In this document: piece after piece, positions 36,626 through 44,271 of the stretch
How positions within the stretch are numbered: the first letter of the stretch is position 1
How the letters are laid out: the number at the start of each line of letters is the position of its first letter
DNA from: JBFAPK01 sp040676675
GTDB lineage: Bacteria; Actinomycetota; Actinomycetes; Mycobacteriales; Micromonosporaceae
NCBI RefSeq assembly: GCF_040676675.1
Contig: NZ_JBFAPK010000001.1
Coordinates: 372,001 to 436,000, forward strand
Reading direction: 5' to 3'
Length of the DNA: 64,000 nt
Translations under genes and position numbers: made by a program
Notes under the pieces: model-generated
What the model saw: only the letters and a program-made list of their open reading frames with translations
What the model was told of the DNA's origin: nothing
Databases searched by the model: none

Positions 36626-39495
36626 CGGCCTTCGGAGCGCTGCGCCAGCAGCTCCGGGACGCCGCCGCGACCTTCGCCGACGGCCCCGACGCCCTCGCCG
36701 GGATCCTCACGGGGCTGGTCGACGACGTGGACCGGGCCCTCGGTGAGGAGCTGGAGATCTTCCCGGTCTGTCACCACTCGCCCTCGTCCGCCCTGGCTAT
36801 GGTGCGCCGGCTGCGCGAGAAGCAGCCGAAGGTGATCTACCTGGAGCTCTGCGAGGACCTCCAGCCGCTCCTCACCGAGCTGCGCAACTGCCAGCTGCCG
36901 GTGGCGCTGCAGGCGTTCGCGAGCGAGTTGGACGGGCACCCGCCGCAGTGGGGGCCGCTCAGCGTGGTGGCGCCGATCACTGAGGCGTCCGCCGAGTACC
37001 AGGCGATCGCGTACGCGCTGGAGACGCCCGGCGTCGAGCTGGTGCTGGTGGACCGCTCCACGGACCACGTCTTCCAGTGGGAGCCGCGCGACCGGTCCCG
37101 GCCCGGTGACCCGACCGAGGCGAAGGGGCCGGACGGCGCCGAGGAGCCGGAGCCGTCCGGTGAGACGCCGCCGGCGCGCGGCGAGGATGTCGACCTGCAC
37201 GGCGACGCGGTCGGTATCGAGATCGGCGACCTGCGCCCCGGCTTCCGCGAGTTGGAGGAGTACCTGCTGCACCACGGCCGGGTACGGCACTGGTCCGAGT
37301 GGTGGGACCAGTACGTCGAGCAGCCGCTGGTGGACGCCGACTACGACACGTACCGGCAGGTCATGGTGCTGATCGGCAGCCTGTTCCGGCGGCTGCGGCC
37401 CGGCGACGCGGCCCGGCTGGGCTCCGACGAGGATCGCGAGCGCTACATGTGGACCCGGATGCGCGAGCACCGCGCCGCCACCGGCGTGGCGCTCTCCGAC
37501 TGCCTCTACGTCTGCGGGGCCTTCCACGCCGCGAGCCGGGTCGAGCAGTTCGGCTCCGCCTCCACCGCGCCGTTCGAGATCACGCCGCGGACCGGCACCA
37601 GGTGGCTGTACGGCCTGGTCCCCTCCAGCCACTCGGCGATCGAGGCCCAGTTCGGGCTCGCCTCCGGCAGCGTCTCGATCGCGGCCACCACCTTCAGCCG
37701 GGCGGTGGCCCGGGGCGGGGTGAAGACGTTCCGGCTGGCCGGGCAGAAGGAGGGGGGCAAGCGGCCGGCGCGCGCCAGGAAGACGGCCGCGCCGGCCGCG
37801 ACCGGTCCCGCCGCGCCGGCCGTCACCGACCGGCTGACGGGTTTCCTGTCGAACCCACCGGTCCCCGGCGGACTCGACGAGGACGAGCTGCTCGGCTGGT
37901 GCGTCGACATCGTCCGGTTGGCCCGGCGCAACGGCTACCTGGCGAGCACGGCGGACGCGATCGCGGTCTTCGAGACCTCGATCCTGCTCGCCGGGATGCG
38001 CAACCGGGCCCGCCCCACCCCGTACGACTTCGCCGACGCGGCCGTGACCTGCATCGAGAAGGACGTGGTGCCGGGCCGGCGGGACGTACGGCGGCTCTGC
38101 GAGATTCTGATGGGCGGCGACCGGATCGGCAAGGTCGGGTACGACGCGCTGCCGCCGCTGGCCCGCAACGTCTACGACCGGCTCGCCCCGCTCGGCCTCG
38201 AACTGGAGCGGCGTACCGTCCAGCGGGCCCTGCTGGACCTCGCCGCCCGGCCCGAGCTGCGGGCCGCCTCCGACCTGCTCTGGGTGCTGCGCGCGCTGCT
38301 GCCGGAGCAGACGGTGCGGCCGGTGATGGGCGAGCGCCGCCTCGGCGGTACCCCGCCGATCCAGGAGAGCTGGGACCTGGCGATCGGCCGCGACCAGCGT
38401 GCGCTGATCGAGCTGGGCTACGAGGGGGTGACCGTCGAGCAGGTGCTGGAGCAGCGGCTGCGCAAGGCGGTGTGGGATCCGCAGGCCACGGCGGCCGTCG
38501 CGCTGCGGGCGGTCGAGGACTCGCTGCTGTACCTGCGCAACCCGCGGTTCACCGACGAACTCGGCGCCCGCGCGGTCCAGTTGCTCGGCGCCGAACGTAC
38601 CGTCGACGACGCGCCCGAGGTGCTGACCCGGATCCGCCGGCTCCTCGCGTACTACCGCTCGACCGACGCGGGGCTCCCGACCTGGTGCGAGAACTTCGGC
38701 TCCACGGGGTACGCGCACTACTGCACCCTGCTGCCGACCGCGTTCGTGGCGGAGGAGACCGGGGTACGGCAGGTCGCGGCGATGCTCGGCTTCCTGTTCA
38801 GCATCGAGAGCCTGGCCCTGGCGCTCGGCTGCGACCGGGCCCAGCTGGAGATCGCCGTCGCCCAGTCCCACCCCGAGACGCCGGCCAAGGTCGCCCTGCT
38901 CTGGGCGGCCCGCTTCCACCTCGGGCTGCTGCCCCTGGCCGAGCTGCGGGAGCGCGCCGCGGGGCTGCTGGAGAACCCGCTGGTCGTACCGGCGTTTCCG
39001 CAGTACCTGACCGGCTTCGTACAGGCGCTCGAACCGGTACCGGCCCTGGCGCCGTTCGTGGTCGAGGTGCTCTCCCGGGCGTTCGGGGAGCTTCCCGACC
39101 CGGTCCTGCTGCCGTGGCTGCCCACGCTGATCACCACGCTGCGCAAGGAGGCGGGCGAGCTGGTGCCCCGGCTCGTCCGCGAGGCGGGCCGGACCTTCCC
39201 GGCCGGTCTGGCGGCGCTCGACGCCTGGACGCCGCCGTGGTACGAGGCCCCGGCGCCGGCCGGTCAGCCGGCCGTCCAGGGGGTGGGCGTCCCGGAGACC
39301 GGCGCGGTGGCCGGCCCGGCGGCCGAGCTGCTGGCGGGCCACCCCGAGTCCTGCGACGCCCTGGCCGGGCTGCTCGGCTGCGACGACGGGTGGCGGGAGT
39401 TGCCAGGCCCCGCCGGCGGGTCCGCCGACGCCGAGTTGCTGGCGCTGCTCGCGCGCCATCCCGAGCCGGCGGAGGCCATCGCCGCGCGGCTCTGA
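36622..39495 (+). CDS. DUF5682 family protein, TIKI/ChaN/EreA-like N-terminal domain (YehM-like)
   Basis: 957 residues. The N-terminal 400 hold motifs like those of the TraB/ChaN/EreA superfamily: PVCHHSP (His51-52), the acidic strand VIYLELCEDL (E75, E78), an RERYMWTRM helix (R272, E273, M276, M280) and YVCGAFH ending in His302. These are the His/Glu/Arg positions that form the metal-dependent hydrolase site in that fold. A disordered acidic linker lies at 155-195 and a Lys/Ala-rich linker near 375-395. The last 550 residues are helical repeats with hydrophobic patches but no clear membrane helix. It is the largest and last gene of the block. Family fairly sure; catalytic reading is inference. 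Confidence 0.8.
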   Translation: MTAFGALRQQLRDAAATFADGPDALAGILTGLVDDVDRALGEELEIFPVCHHSPSSALAMVRRLREKQPKVIYLELCEDLQPLLTELRNCQLPVALQAFASELDGHPPQWGPLSVVAPITEASAEYQAIAYALETPGVELVLVDRSTDHVFQWEPRDRSRPGDPTEAKGPDGAEEPEPSGETPPARGEDVDLHGDAVGIEIGDLRPGFRELEEYLLHHGRVRHWSEWWDQYVEQPLVDADYDTYRQVMVLIGSLFRRLRPGDAARLGSDEDRERYMWTRMREHRAATGVALSDCLYVCGAFHAASRVEQFGSASTAPFEITPRTGTRWLYGLVPSSHSAIEAQFGLASGSVSIAATTFSRAVARGGVKTFRLAGQKEGGKRPARARKTAAPAATGPAAPAVTDRLTGFLSNPPVPGGLDEDELLGWCVDIVRLARRNGYLASTADAIAVFETSILLAGMRNRARPTPYDFADAAVTCIEKDVVPGRRDVRRLCEILMGGDRIGKVGYDALPPLARNVYDRLAPLGLELERRTVQRALLDLAARPELRAASDLLWVLRALLPEQTVRPVMGERRLGGTPPIQESWDLAIGRDQRALIELGYEGVTVEQVLEQRLRKAVWDPQATAAVALRAVEDSLLYLRNPRFTDELGARAVQLLGAERTVDDAPEVLTRIRRLLAYYRSTDAGLPTWCENFGSTGYAHYCTLLPTAFVAEETGVRQVAAMLGFLFSIESLALALGCDRAQLEIAVAQSHPETPAKVALLWAARFHLGLLPLAELRERAAGLLENPLVVPAFPQYLTGFVQALEPVPALAPFVVEVLSRAFGELPDPVLLPWLPTLITTLRKEAGELVPRLVREAGRTFPAGLAALDAWTPPWYEAPAPAGQPAVQGVGVPETGAVAGPAAELLAGHPESCDALAGLLGCDDGWRELPGPAGGSADAELLALLARHPEPAEAIAARL

Positions 39496-39497
39496 GC

Positions 39498-39600
39498 GGC
39501 CGGAGCGAGGGCGCGAACACCCAGGAAGAGTGGCCGGAGCGAGGGCGGAACGCTCAGGAAGAGTGGCCGGAGCGAGGGCGCGAACGCTCAGGAAGAGTGG
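39498..39600. repeat. three tandem copies of a 33-34-bp unit
   Basis: The unit begins GGCCGGAGCGAGGGCG and ends CAGGAAGAGT. Copies start at 39498, 39532 and 39565, and a fourth, truncated copy runs into the terminator stem. Each copy carries the 5' arm (GAAGAGTGGCCG) of that stem. It lies immediately after the DUF5682 stop. Confidence 0.85.
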
Positions 39601-39627
39601 CCGACCGCGATCGGTCGGCCACTCTTC
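39592..39627 (+). terminator. perfect 15-bp stem terminator after the MoxR-vWA block
   Basis: GAAGAGTGGCCGACC (39592-39606) pairs exactly with GGTCGGCCACTCTTC (39613-39627) around a 6-base loop, followed by a T-containing stretch (TGGGTATTTGATC). The 5' arm is the end of the tandem repeat array. Confidence 0.85.
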
Positions 39628-39676
39628 TGGGTATTTGATCGGACCCCGCGGGCGCCGTGGGGCGTAGGGTCGATCC

Positions 39677-40894
39677 ATGGCCACGCCTCAGACCCCTTAC
39701 GAAGCGGTACTCCACGCCGCCCGCGACGTGACCAAGCTGCCCTGCGCCCTGGACGCGGAGATGCTCGGTACGGCCCTGCTGGGCAGCGTCTACGCGATCG
39801 CGGAGGAAGATCGGGCGCGAGCGGTCCGTGACTTCGTGGGCGAGTTCCTCTCGGCCACGTCCCGGCGACGCACCGCCGCGGCGACCACCATCCGGAACGT
39901 CTTCGCCACCCTGGTGCCGGACGCCACGGGCGCCGCCACCGTGAAGCGTGGGGCGCAGGCGCCGTCCTGGTCCGACCAGCTCGGCAAGGTACGGCTGACC
40001 GGCAGCTACGCCTACGGCGACGTGTACGGCGACCAGACCTCGTACCTCGCCACGTTCGCGTACGCCGACGGCGAGTCGGGCGGCCCCGAGCACGCGGTGG
40101 TGGCCCTGGTCGACCACAACATCGGCATCACCAAGGACATCTTCGTCGGCGGTCCCGCCGAACGGATCCTGGAGCAGGTCCGCCAGATGTGTGCCGGCGA
40201 CGAGCTGACCTGGTTCCGCGAGGAGGACCCCCGGCGGCTACGCGGCGAGGTGGCGCGGCACCTGAGCGTCACCGACGGGCTGGGCGACCTGCCCGGGGAG
40301 GGATCGCTCGCCACCGACCGGGCCCTGGTCGGGGCCCGGCTCGCGCTGCTGCCGGCACCGCCGTCGGAGGTCCCGGCGGAGCCGGAGCCGCTCTCGCCCG
40401 ACGAGCGCACCACCCTGGTACGCGGGTTCCTCGACTCGCCCGAGGCCGCGCGCTTCGGCCTGAACCGGGTGGGCGACGACGACCTGGCCTCGCTGCACTT
40501 CTGCCTCAGCCTGGTGCTGGACCACTCGGCGAGCTTCACCGACCCCGACCCGCTGCGCTGGAGCCCGGCGGTGGTCGGGCTCTTCCTGCTGGACTGGGTG
40601 CACCGGCGGGCCGTGCTGGACATGGACGACGCCGCCATGTTGCCGCGGGTCGTGCGGGCCTGGGCCGGGTACGCCGCCGCGCGGCGGGGCCTGCCCGCCC
40701 GGGCGGCCACGGAGACGGACACGGCGATCGAGGAGATGGTGCCGGAGTTCGTCCGCCTCTACCGGACCGGCGAGCGGCGCAGCCCGGCGACCGCCGCGGT
40801 GGCGCAGCTCGTGGCCGAGGGCGTCGACCCGGACGACCCGGACGCGCTGGACGCGTGGATCGAGGCCAACCGGCAGCGGCTCGCCGACGACTGA
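39677..40894 (+). CDS. hypothetical protein, 405 residues
   Basis: Soluble, helical N-terminus (YEAVLHAARDVTKLPCALDAEM), a middle beta-rich segment with aromatic residues (LTGSYAYGDVYGDQTSYLATF, then HAVVALVDHNIGITKDIFVGG), and a helical C-terminal half ending with an acidic tail. No signal peptide, membrane helix or known motif. It begins 50 bp after the terminator of the MoxR block, on the same strand, so it has its own promoter but may be functionally linked. ATG with GTAGGG upstream. The function is not recognisable to me. Confidence 0.65.
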   Translation: MATPQTPYEAVLHAARDVTKLPCALDAEMLGTALLGSVYAIAEEDRARAVRDFVGEFLSATSRRRTAAATTIRNVFATLVPDATGAATVKRGAQAPSWSDQLGKVRLTGSYAYGDVYGDQTSYLATFAYADGESGGPEHAVVALVDHNIGITKDIFVGGPAERILEQVRQMCAGDELTWFREEDPRRLRGEVARHLSVTDGLGDLPGEGSLATDRALVGARLALLPAPPSEVPAEPEPLSPDERTTLVRGFLDSPEAARFGLNRVGDDDLASLHFCLSLVLDHSASFTDPDPLRWSPAVVGLFLLDWVHRRAVLDMDDAAMLPRVVRAWAGYAAARRGLPARAATETDTAIEEMVPEFVRLYRTGERRSPATAAVAQLVAEGVDPDDPDALDAWIEANRQRLADD

Positions 40895-40967
40895 GCCGCT
40901 CAGCGGTGGGGTCACTGTCCAGATCCGGTGCGGGTGCGCGCGGTAGGCGCGCCGTGAGGAGCAGCCG

Positions 40968-41429
40968 ATGACCATCGACGCGACGCTCGCCCGGATCAAC
41001 CAGGGGGTGCAGTTGCACCACCAGCAGGGCCGGCGCGAGGCCGCTCGCGACCTGTTCGCGCGGCTCTGGGACGAGATCGGCGGGGAGCGAGGCGATCCGT
41101 TGCACGTCTGCGTCCTCGCGCACTCGATGGCCGACGTGCAGGACGACGTCGACCAGGAGCTGGTCTGGGACCAGCGCGCCCTGGCGGCGGCCGACCTGCT
41201 CACCGACGACCGGGTGGCGCGGGCCGGGGTGGCGCTGCCGGTGGCCGGCCTGTATCCGTCGCTGCACCTCAACCTCGCCGAGTGCTACCGCAAGCTCGGC
41301 GATCTCGACCGGGCCCGCGAACACCTCCAGCGTGCGCGGGCCGGGATCGGCGCGCTCGGCGACGACGAGTACGGGCAGCTGATCAAGGGCGGCCTGGATC
41401 GGTTGACGCAGCAGCTGGCCCCCGAGTAG
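40968..41429 (+). CDS. TPR-like hypothetical protein
   Basis: 153 residues, all helical. The C-terminal part (LHLNLAECYRKLGDLDRAREHLQRA) is a good single tetratricopeptide repeat, and the N-terminal GVQLHHQQGRREAARDLFARL looks like another, so this is probably a small TPR scaffold. RBS GAGGAG 7 bases before the ATG. It follows the 405-residue protein by 73 bp on the same strand and is convergent with the NAD-kinase-like gene, 11 bp apart. Partner unknown. Confidence 0.75.
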   Translation: MTIDATLARINQGVQLHHQQGRREAARDLFARLWDEIGGERGDPLHVCVLAHSMADVQDDVDQELVWDQRALAAADLLTDDRVARAGVALPVAGLYPSLHLNLAECYRKLGDLDRAREHLQRARAGIGALGDDEYGQLIKGGLDRLTQQLAPE

Positions 41430-41440
41430 GCGTACGCCAC

Positions 41441-42376
41441 TCACGGGGACGGGACAACGAGCCGGAGCCGGCGCTCGGCGGGGCCGACCGTCACCCGCTG
41501 GCCCCAGCTCATCGGCAGGTGGTCGTCCTCCACCCCGTCGGCGAAGACCACCAGACCGTCGCCCTCGGCGACCAGCTCCAGCTCCTCGCCCGCGCCGAGC
41601 CGCCCCTCGGTCAACGTCACCCCGGTCACCGGCGAGGGCCACGCCTCGCGTACGTACCAGCAGAGCTGCCCCTGCTCCGGGTCGGGCGGCTCCGGCGCGC
41701 CCGGACGGTCACGCCGGATCGACGCGCACCAGCCGGTCGCCCCCGTACCGGTACCGACGACCAGCCCCGAGGAGGACTGCCGCTCGCGCCTCGGGCCGCC
41801 CCGCCCGGGACGACCGGTACCCGCCGGCGCGGAGAGCAGGTACCGGGCGGACTGGTGGCCGCGGTGCCCGATGTAGACCTCGTTCAGCCCGGTCAGCTCC
41901 TGACCGTCGTCGAGGCGGGCCCGCACCATGGTGCGCCGCTCGGTACGGGCCCGCCCGACGGCCACCGCCGGCAGCAGCCGGGCCAGCTCCGCCGGGGCGA
42001 CCCGGACGAGCACGCCGGCGTTGCGGCCGGGCTCGGGATCCACCCCCACCACCGGCTGCCGGTCGAGGTACTTCGCCACGTTGGCCACCAGCCCGTCCTG
42101 GCCGACCGCGACGACGACGTCCTCCGGACCGAACAGGAACCGGGGCAGGTCGTCCCGGTCGACCCGGCCGCGCCGCCAGTCGGCCGGGATGGCGGCGCCG
42201 ACCGTGGTCAGCGCCGCCATGAGGCCGTCGTGCCGGTCGACGACCTCGTCCAGGTCGCGCCCCCGCTGTCGCAGGTAGTGCGCGGCGGCCGCCCGGGTGC
42301 CGTGCCGGGCCAGCAGCTCCTCCAGCTCGCTGCGCCGGCTCACCACGACCACGCGGGGCGCGAGGGTGCCGCTCAT
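41441..42376 (-). CDS. NAD-kinase-like protein with altered GGDG motif
   Basis: 311 residues with the overall NAD/diacylglycerol-kinase layout. The NAD-kinase nucleotide motif GGDGT is replaced by VVVAVGQDGLVANVAKYL, so the first Gly pair is GQ and the Thr is Leu. The second motif ELTGLNEVYIGHRG retains the NE pair, and GLVVGTGTGATGW corresponds to the TPTGSTAY motif. A true NAD kinase could still be formed, but substrate or activity may differ. The ATG overlaps the stop of the SPFH gene (ATGA). The gene is divergent, through SPFH, from an NrtR-type Nudix regulator, which supports a link to NAD metabolism. Confidence 0.72.
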   Translation of the reverse strand: MSGTLAPRVVVVSRRSELEELLARHGTRAAAAHYLRQRGRDLDEVVDRHDGLMAALTTVGAAIPADWRRGRVDRDDLPRFLFGPEDVVVAVGQDGLVANVAKYLDRQPVVGVDPEPGRNAGVLVRVAPAELARLLPAVAVGRARTERRTMVRARLDDGQELTGLNEVYIGHRGHQSARYLLSAPAGTGRPGRGGPRRERQSSSGLVVGTGTGATGWCASIRRDRPGAPEPPDPEQGQLCWYVREAWPSPVTGVTLTEGRLGAGEELELVAEGDGLVVFADGVEDDHLPMSWGQRVTVGPAERRLRLVVPSP

Positions 42377-43434
42377 CGACCGGCTGCCAGCCGGGTCAGC
42401 AGCTCGGTGACGACGTCCGGGGTGACCGTGAGCTGGTGGATCTCGGGCAGCTTCCCGGCCAACTCCTTCATCGCCAGCGCCTGGAGCACTCCGGCGGGCA
42501 GGCTCGCGTACGCGGCCAGCTTCGCCGCCTCGGTCTCCGCCTCGGCCAGCCCGACCGCCCGTACGCCGTCGGCGCGTCCCGCCGCCAGGCTGCGCTCCTT
42601 CTCCGCCTCCGCCTGGGCGAGCAGTCGTACCCGTTCGGCGGCGGCGGCGTGCACGACCCGCTCCCGCTCGACCTTGCCCTGCGCGGCGGCCAGCTCGGCG
42701 GCCGCGTCCAGCTCGACCTTGCGGCGGGAGTTGGCGCCGTGCTGCTCGACGAGCTGCTGTTCCCGGCGGGCCAGCTCGATCTTGTTCTGGAGTTCGTTCT
42801 CGGCGATCGCCCGCTCCTGCTCGACGGCCTGCGCCCGGCGGGCGTAGGTGGCCCGGTCCGCCTCGACCTGCACCCCTTCGCGGGTGGGGGTCTGCAGGGC
42901 GCGTTCCAGCTCGGGCTCGGGTCGGATGGCGACCACCCGGGCGCTGACCACGGTGACCCCGATGTCGGCGAGGCGGGGTTCGGCACCCAGCGCCGCCGAG
43001 ACCGCCTCGCGCAGCGGGGCGACCCCGGCCAGCGCGTCGCCGAGCGGCAGCCGGGCGACGAGGTCCAGCGCGGGCTGCTGGGCCAGCTCGGCGAGGAGCG
43101 TGGCGATCTGGTCCAGCGGCCGGGACCGGGGAGCGCCGCGCCGCGGGTCGAGCGAGAAGTCGAGGCGCGTGGCGGCCAGCGCCGGGTCGGCGACCCGGTA
43201 GGTCACCGTGGCCTGGACGGTGACGTCGGCGAAGTCGGCGGTCCGGGCGTGGAAGAGCAGCGGCAACTCGCGGTCGTCGACCGGTACCTCGCTGAGCACG
43301 GCGACCAGCGGTCGGTACCAGAAGGACTGGCCGACCCCCTCGTGCCGGACCCGTCCGCGGACGTGGTGGCGCACCCAGCTCGTCTGGGCGCCGCGCAGGT
43401 GGCGCAAAAACAGTCTTCTCGTCACGTCGGCCAT
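42373..43434 (-). CDS. SPFH/band-7 domain protein
   Basis: 353 residues. The SPFH domain covers about 40-200 (VTVQATVTYRVADPALAA, VARLPLGDALAGVAPLREAV, LADIGVTVVSARVVAIRPEPEL). A long Glu/Ala/Arg coiled coil follows (about 205-305: VEQERAIAENELQNKIELARR and so on). There is no N-terminal membrane helix, unlike flotillin or stomatin, so it is probably peripheral or cytosolic. SPFH proteins form ring-shaped oligomers that scaffold membrane microdomains. It is coupled to the NAD-kinase-like gene by ATGA and transcribed away from the Nudix regulator. Confidence 0.85.
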   Translation of the reverse strand: MADVTRRLFLRHLRGAQTSWVRHHVRGRVRHEGVGQSFWYRPLVAVLSEVPVDDRELPLLFHARTADFADVTVQATVTYRVADPALAATRLDFSLDPRRGAPRSRPLDQIATLLAELAQQPALDLVARLPLGDALAGVAPLREAVSAALGAEPRLADIGVTVVSARVVAIRPEPELERALQTPTREGVQVEADRATYARRAQAVEQERAIAENELQNKIELARREQQLVEQHGANSRRKVELDAAAELAAAQGKVERERVVHAAAAERVRLLAQAEAEKERSLAAGRADGVRAVGLAEAETEAAKLAAYASLPAGVLQALAMKELAGKLPEIHQLTVTPDVVTELLTRLAAGR

Positions 43435-43465
43435 CTCGGCACACCCTCCCCTTTTTCGTCTTCAC

Positions 43466-43494
43466 GACGATAACTCTCGTGATACCTTATCGTC
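43466..43494. promoter_or_regulatory. inverted repeat between SPFH and Nudix genes, candidate NrtR operator
   Basis: GACGATAA (43466-43473) and TTATCGTC (43487-43494) are exact complements 21 bp centre to centre, two helical turns. Further GATA/TATC half-sites occur at 43481 and 43502. The whole 78-bp divergent spacer is AT-rich compared with its surroundings. Regulator assignment is inferred from position. Confidence 0.6.
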
Positions 43495-43512
43495 AAGGTG
43501 GTGATAATTCCG

Positions 43513-44205
43513 ATGGCCGAGTCGTACCCTCCCTTCGCCGTCACCGTGGACCTGGTCGTGCTCACCGTGCGCGCCGGCGAACTCTGCGTCCTGCTGATCC
43601 GTCGCGGCGTGGCGCCGTACCGGGACCGCTGGGCGCTGCCCGGGGGATTCGTACTGGTCGACGAGGACCTGCCCGACGCCGCGCGGCGGGAGCTGACCGA
43701 GGAGACCGGGCTGCCCGAACCGGCCGGCCACCTGGAGCAGCTCGGCAGCTACGGCGCGCCCGGGCGGGACCCGCGCGGCCGGGTGGTGACCGTCGCGTAC
43801 CTGGCGCTCCTACCCGACCTGCCGGTACCGGTCGCCGGCACCGACGCGGCGTCGGCCGACTGGGTACCGGTCTCCCGGGTACCCGACGCGCGGCTCGCCT
43901 TCGACCACGACCGCATCCTGGCCGACGGGGTGGAACGGGCCCGGGCCAAGCTGGAGTACACGCCCCTGGCCACCGCGTTCTGCCCGCCGGAGTTCACCGT
44001 GGCGCAGCTGCGCGCCGTCTACGAGACCGTCTGGGCCGCCCCGCTCGACCCGAGGAACTTCCACCGCAAGGTCACCGGTACGCCGGGGTTCGTGGCACCG
44101 GCCGGCCGGGCCACCGAGGGCGACCGGGGCCGGCCCGCGCAGCTCTTCCGGCGCGGGCCGGCGGAGGCGCTGTACCCGCCGATGCTGCGCCCGCAGGCGC
44201 GCTGA
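43513..44205 (+). CDS. Nudix hydrolase / NrtR-type regulator
   Basis: 230 residues. The N-terminal Nudix domain holds the box as GGFVLVDEDLPDAARRELTEETGL, close to the GX5EX7REUXEEXGU pattern with the first Glu changed to Asp, followed by a C-terminal winged helix (EFTVAQLRAVYETVWAAPLDPRNFHRKV) as in NrtR. NrtR proteins sense ADP-ribose or NAD products and repress NAD genes. ATG 43513 is chosen because AAGGTGG lies 11 bases upstream; in-frame GTG codons at 43498 and 43501 are alternatives. Divergent from the SPFH/NAD-kinase-like pair across an inverted repeat. Confidence 0.85.
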   Translation: MAESYPPFAVTVDLVVLTVRAGELCVLLIRRGVAPYRDRWALPGGFVLVDEDLPDAARRELTEETGLPEPAGHLEQLGSYGAPGRDPRGRVVTVAYLALLPDLPVPVAGTDAASADWVPVSRVPDARLAFDHDRILADGVERARAKLEYTPLATAFCPPEFTVAQLRAVYETVWAAPLDPRNFHRKVTGTPGFVAPAGRATEGDRGRPAQLFRRGPAEALYPPMLRPQAR

Positions 44206-44216
44206 CCCTCGACCCC

Positions 44217-44233
44217 CGCGCCTGGGAGGCGCG
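44217..44233. terminator. short GC hairpin between convergent genes
   Basis: CGCGCC (44217-44222) pairs with GGCGCG (44228-44233) around TGGGA, just after the Nudix stop; a second similar weak hairpin follows. It could serve both the Nudix gene and the convergent proline-rich gene. Confidence 0.4.
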
Positions 44234-44271
44234 CCGACCCGCGCCTCGGCGGCGCGTCGAGCGGGGAGACG

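Noticed and set aside
39498..39600. Tandem repeats as a CRISPR array
   Set aside because: Units are contiguous without spacers, only three copies, no cas genes.
33694..39684. A minus-strand open frame of about 2000 codons opposite the vWA/MoxR/DUF5682 genes
   Set aside because: Its translation is a low-complexity Arg/Gly/Val/Gln mixture with no domain, and it is the antisense shadow of strongly biased coding sequence. Long antisense frames are common at this GC content.
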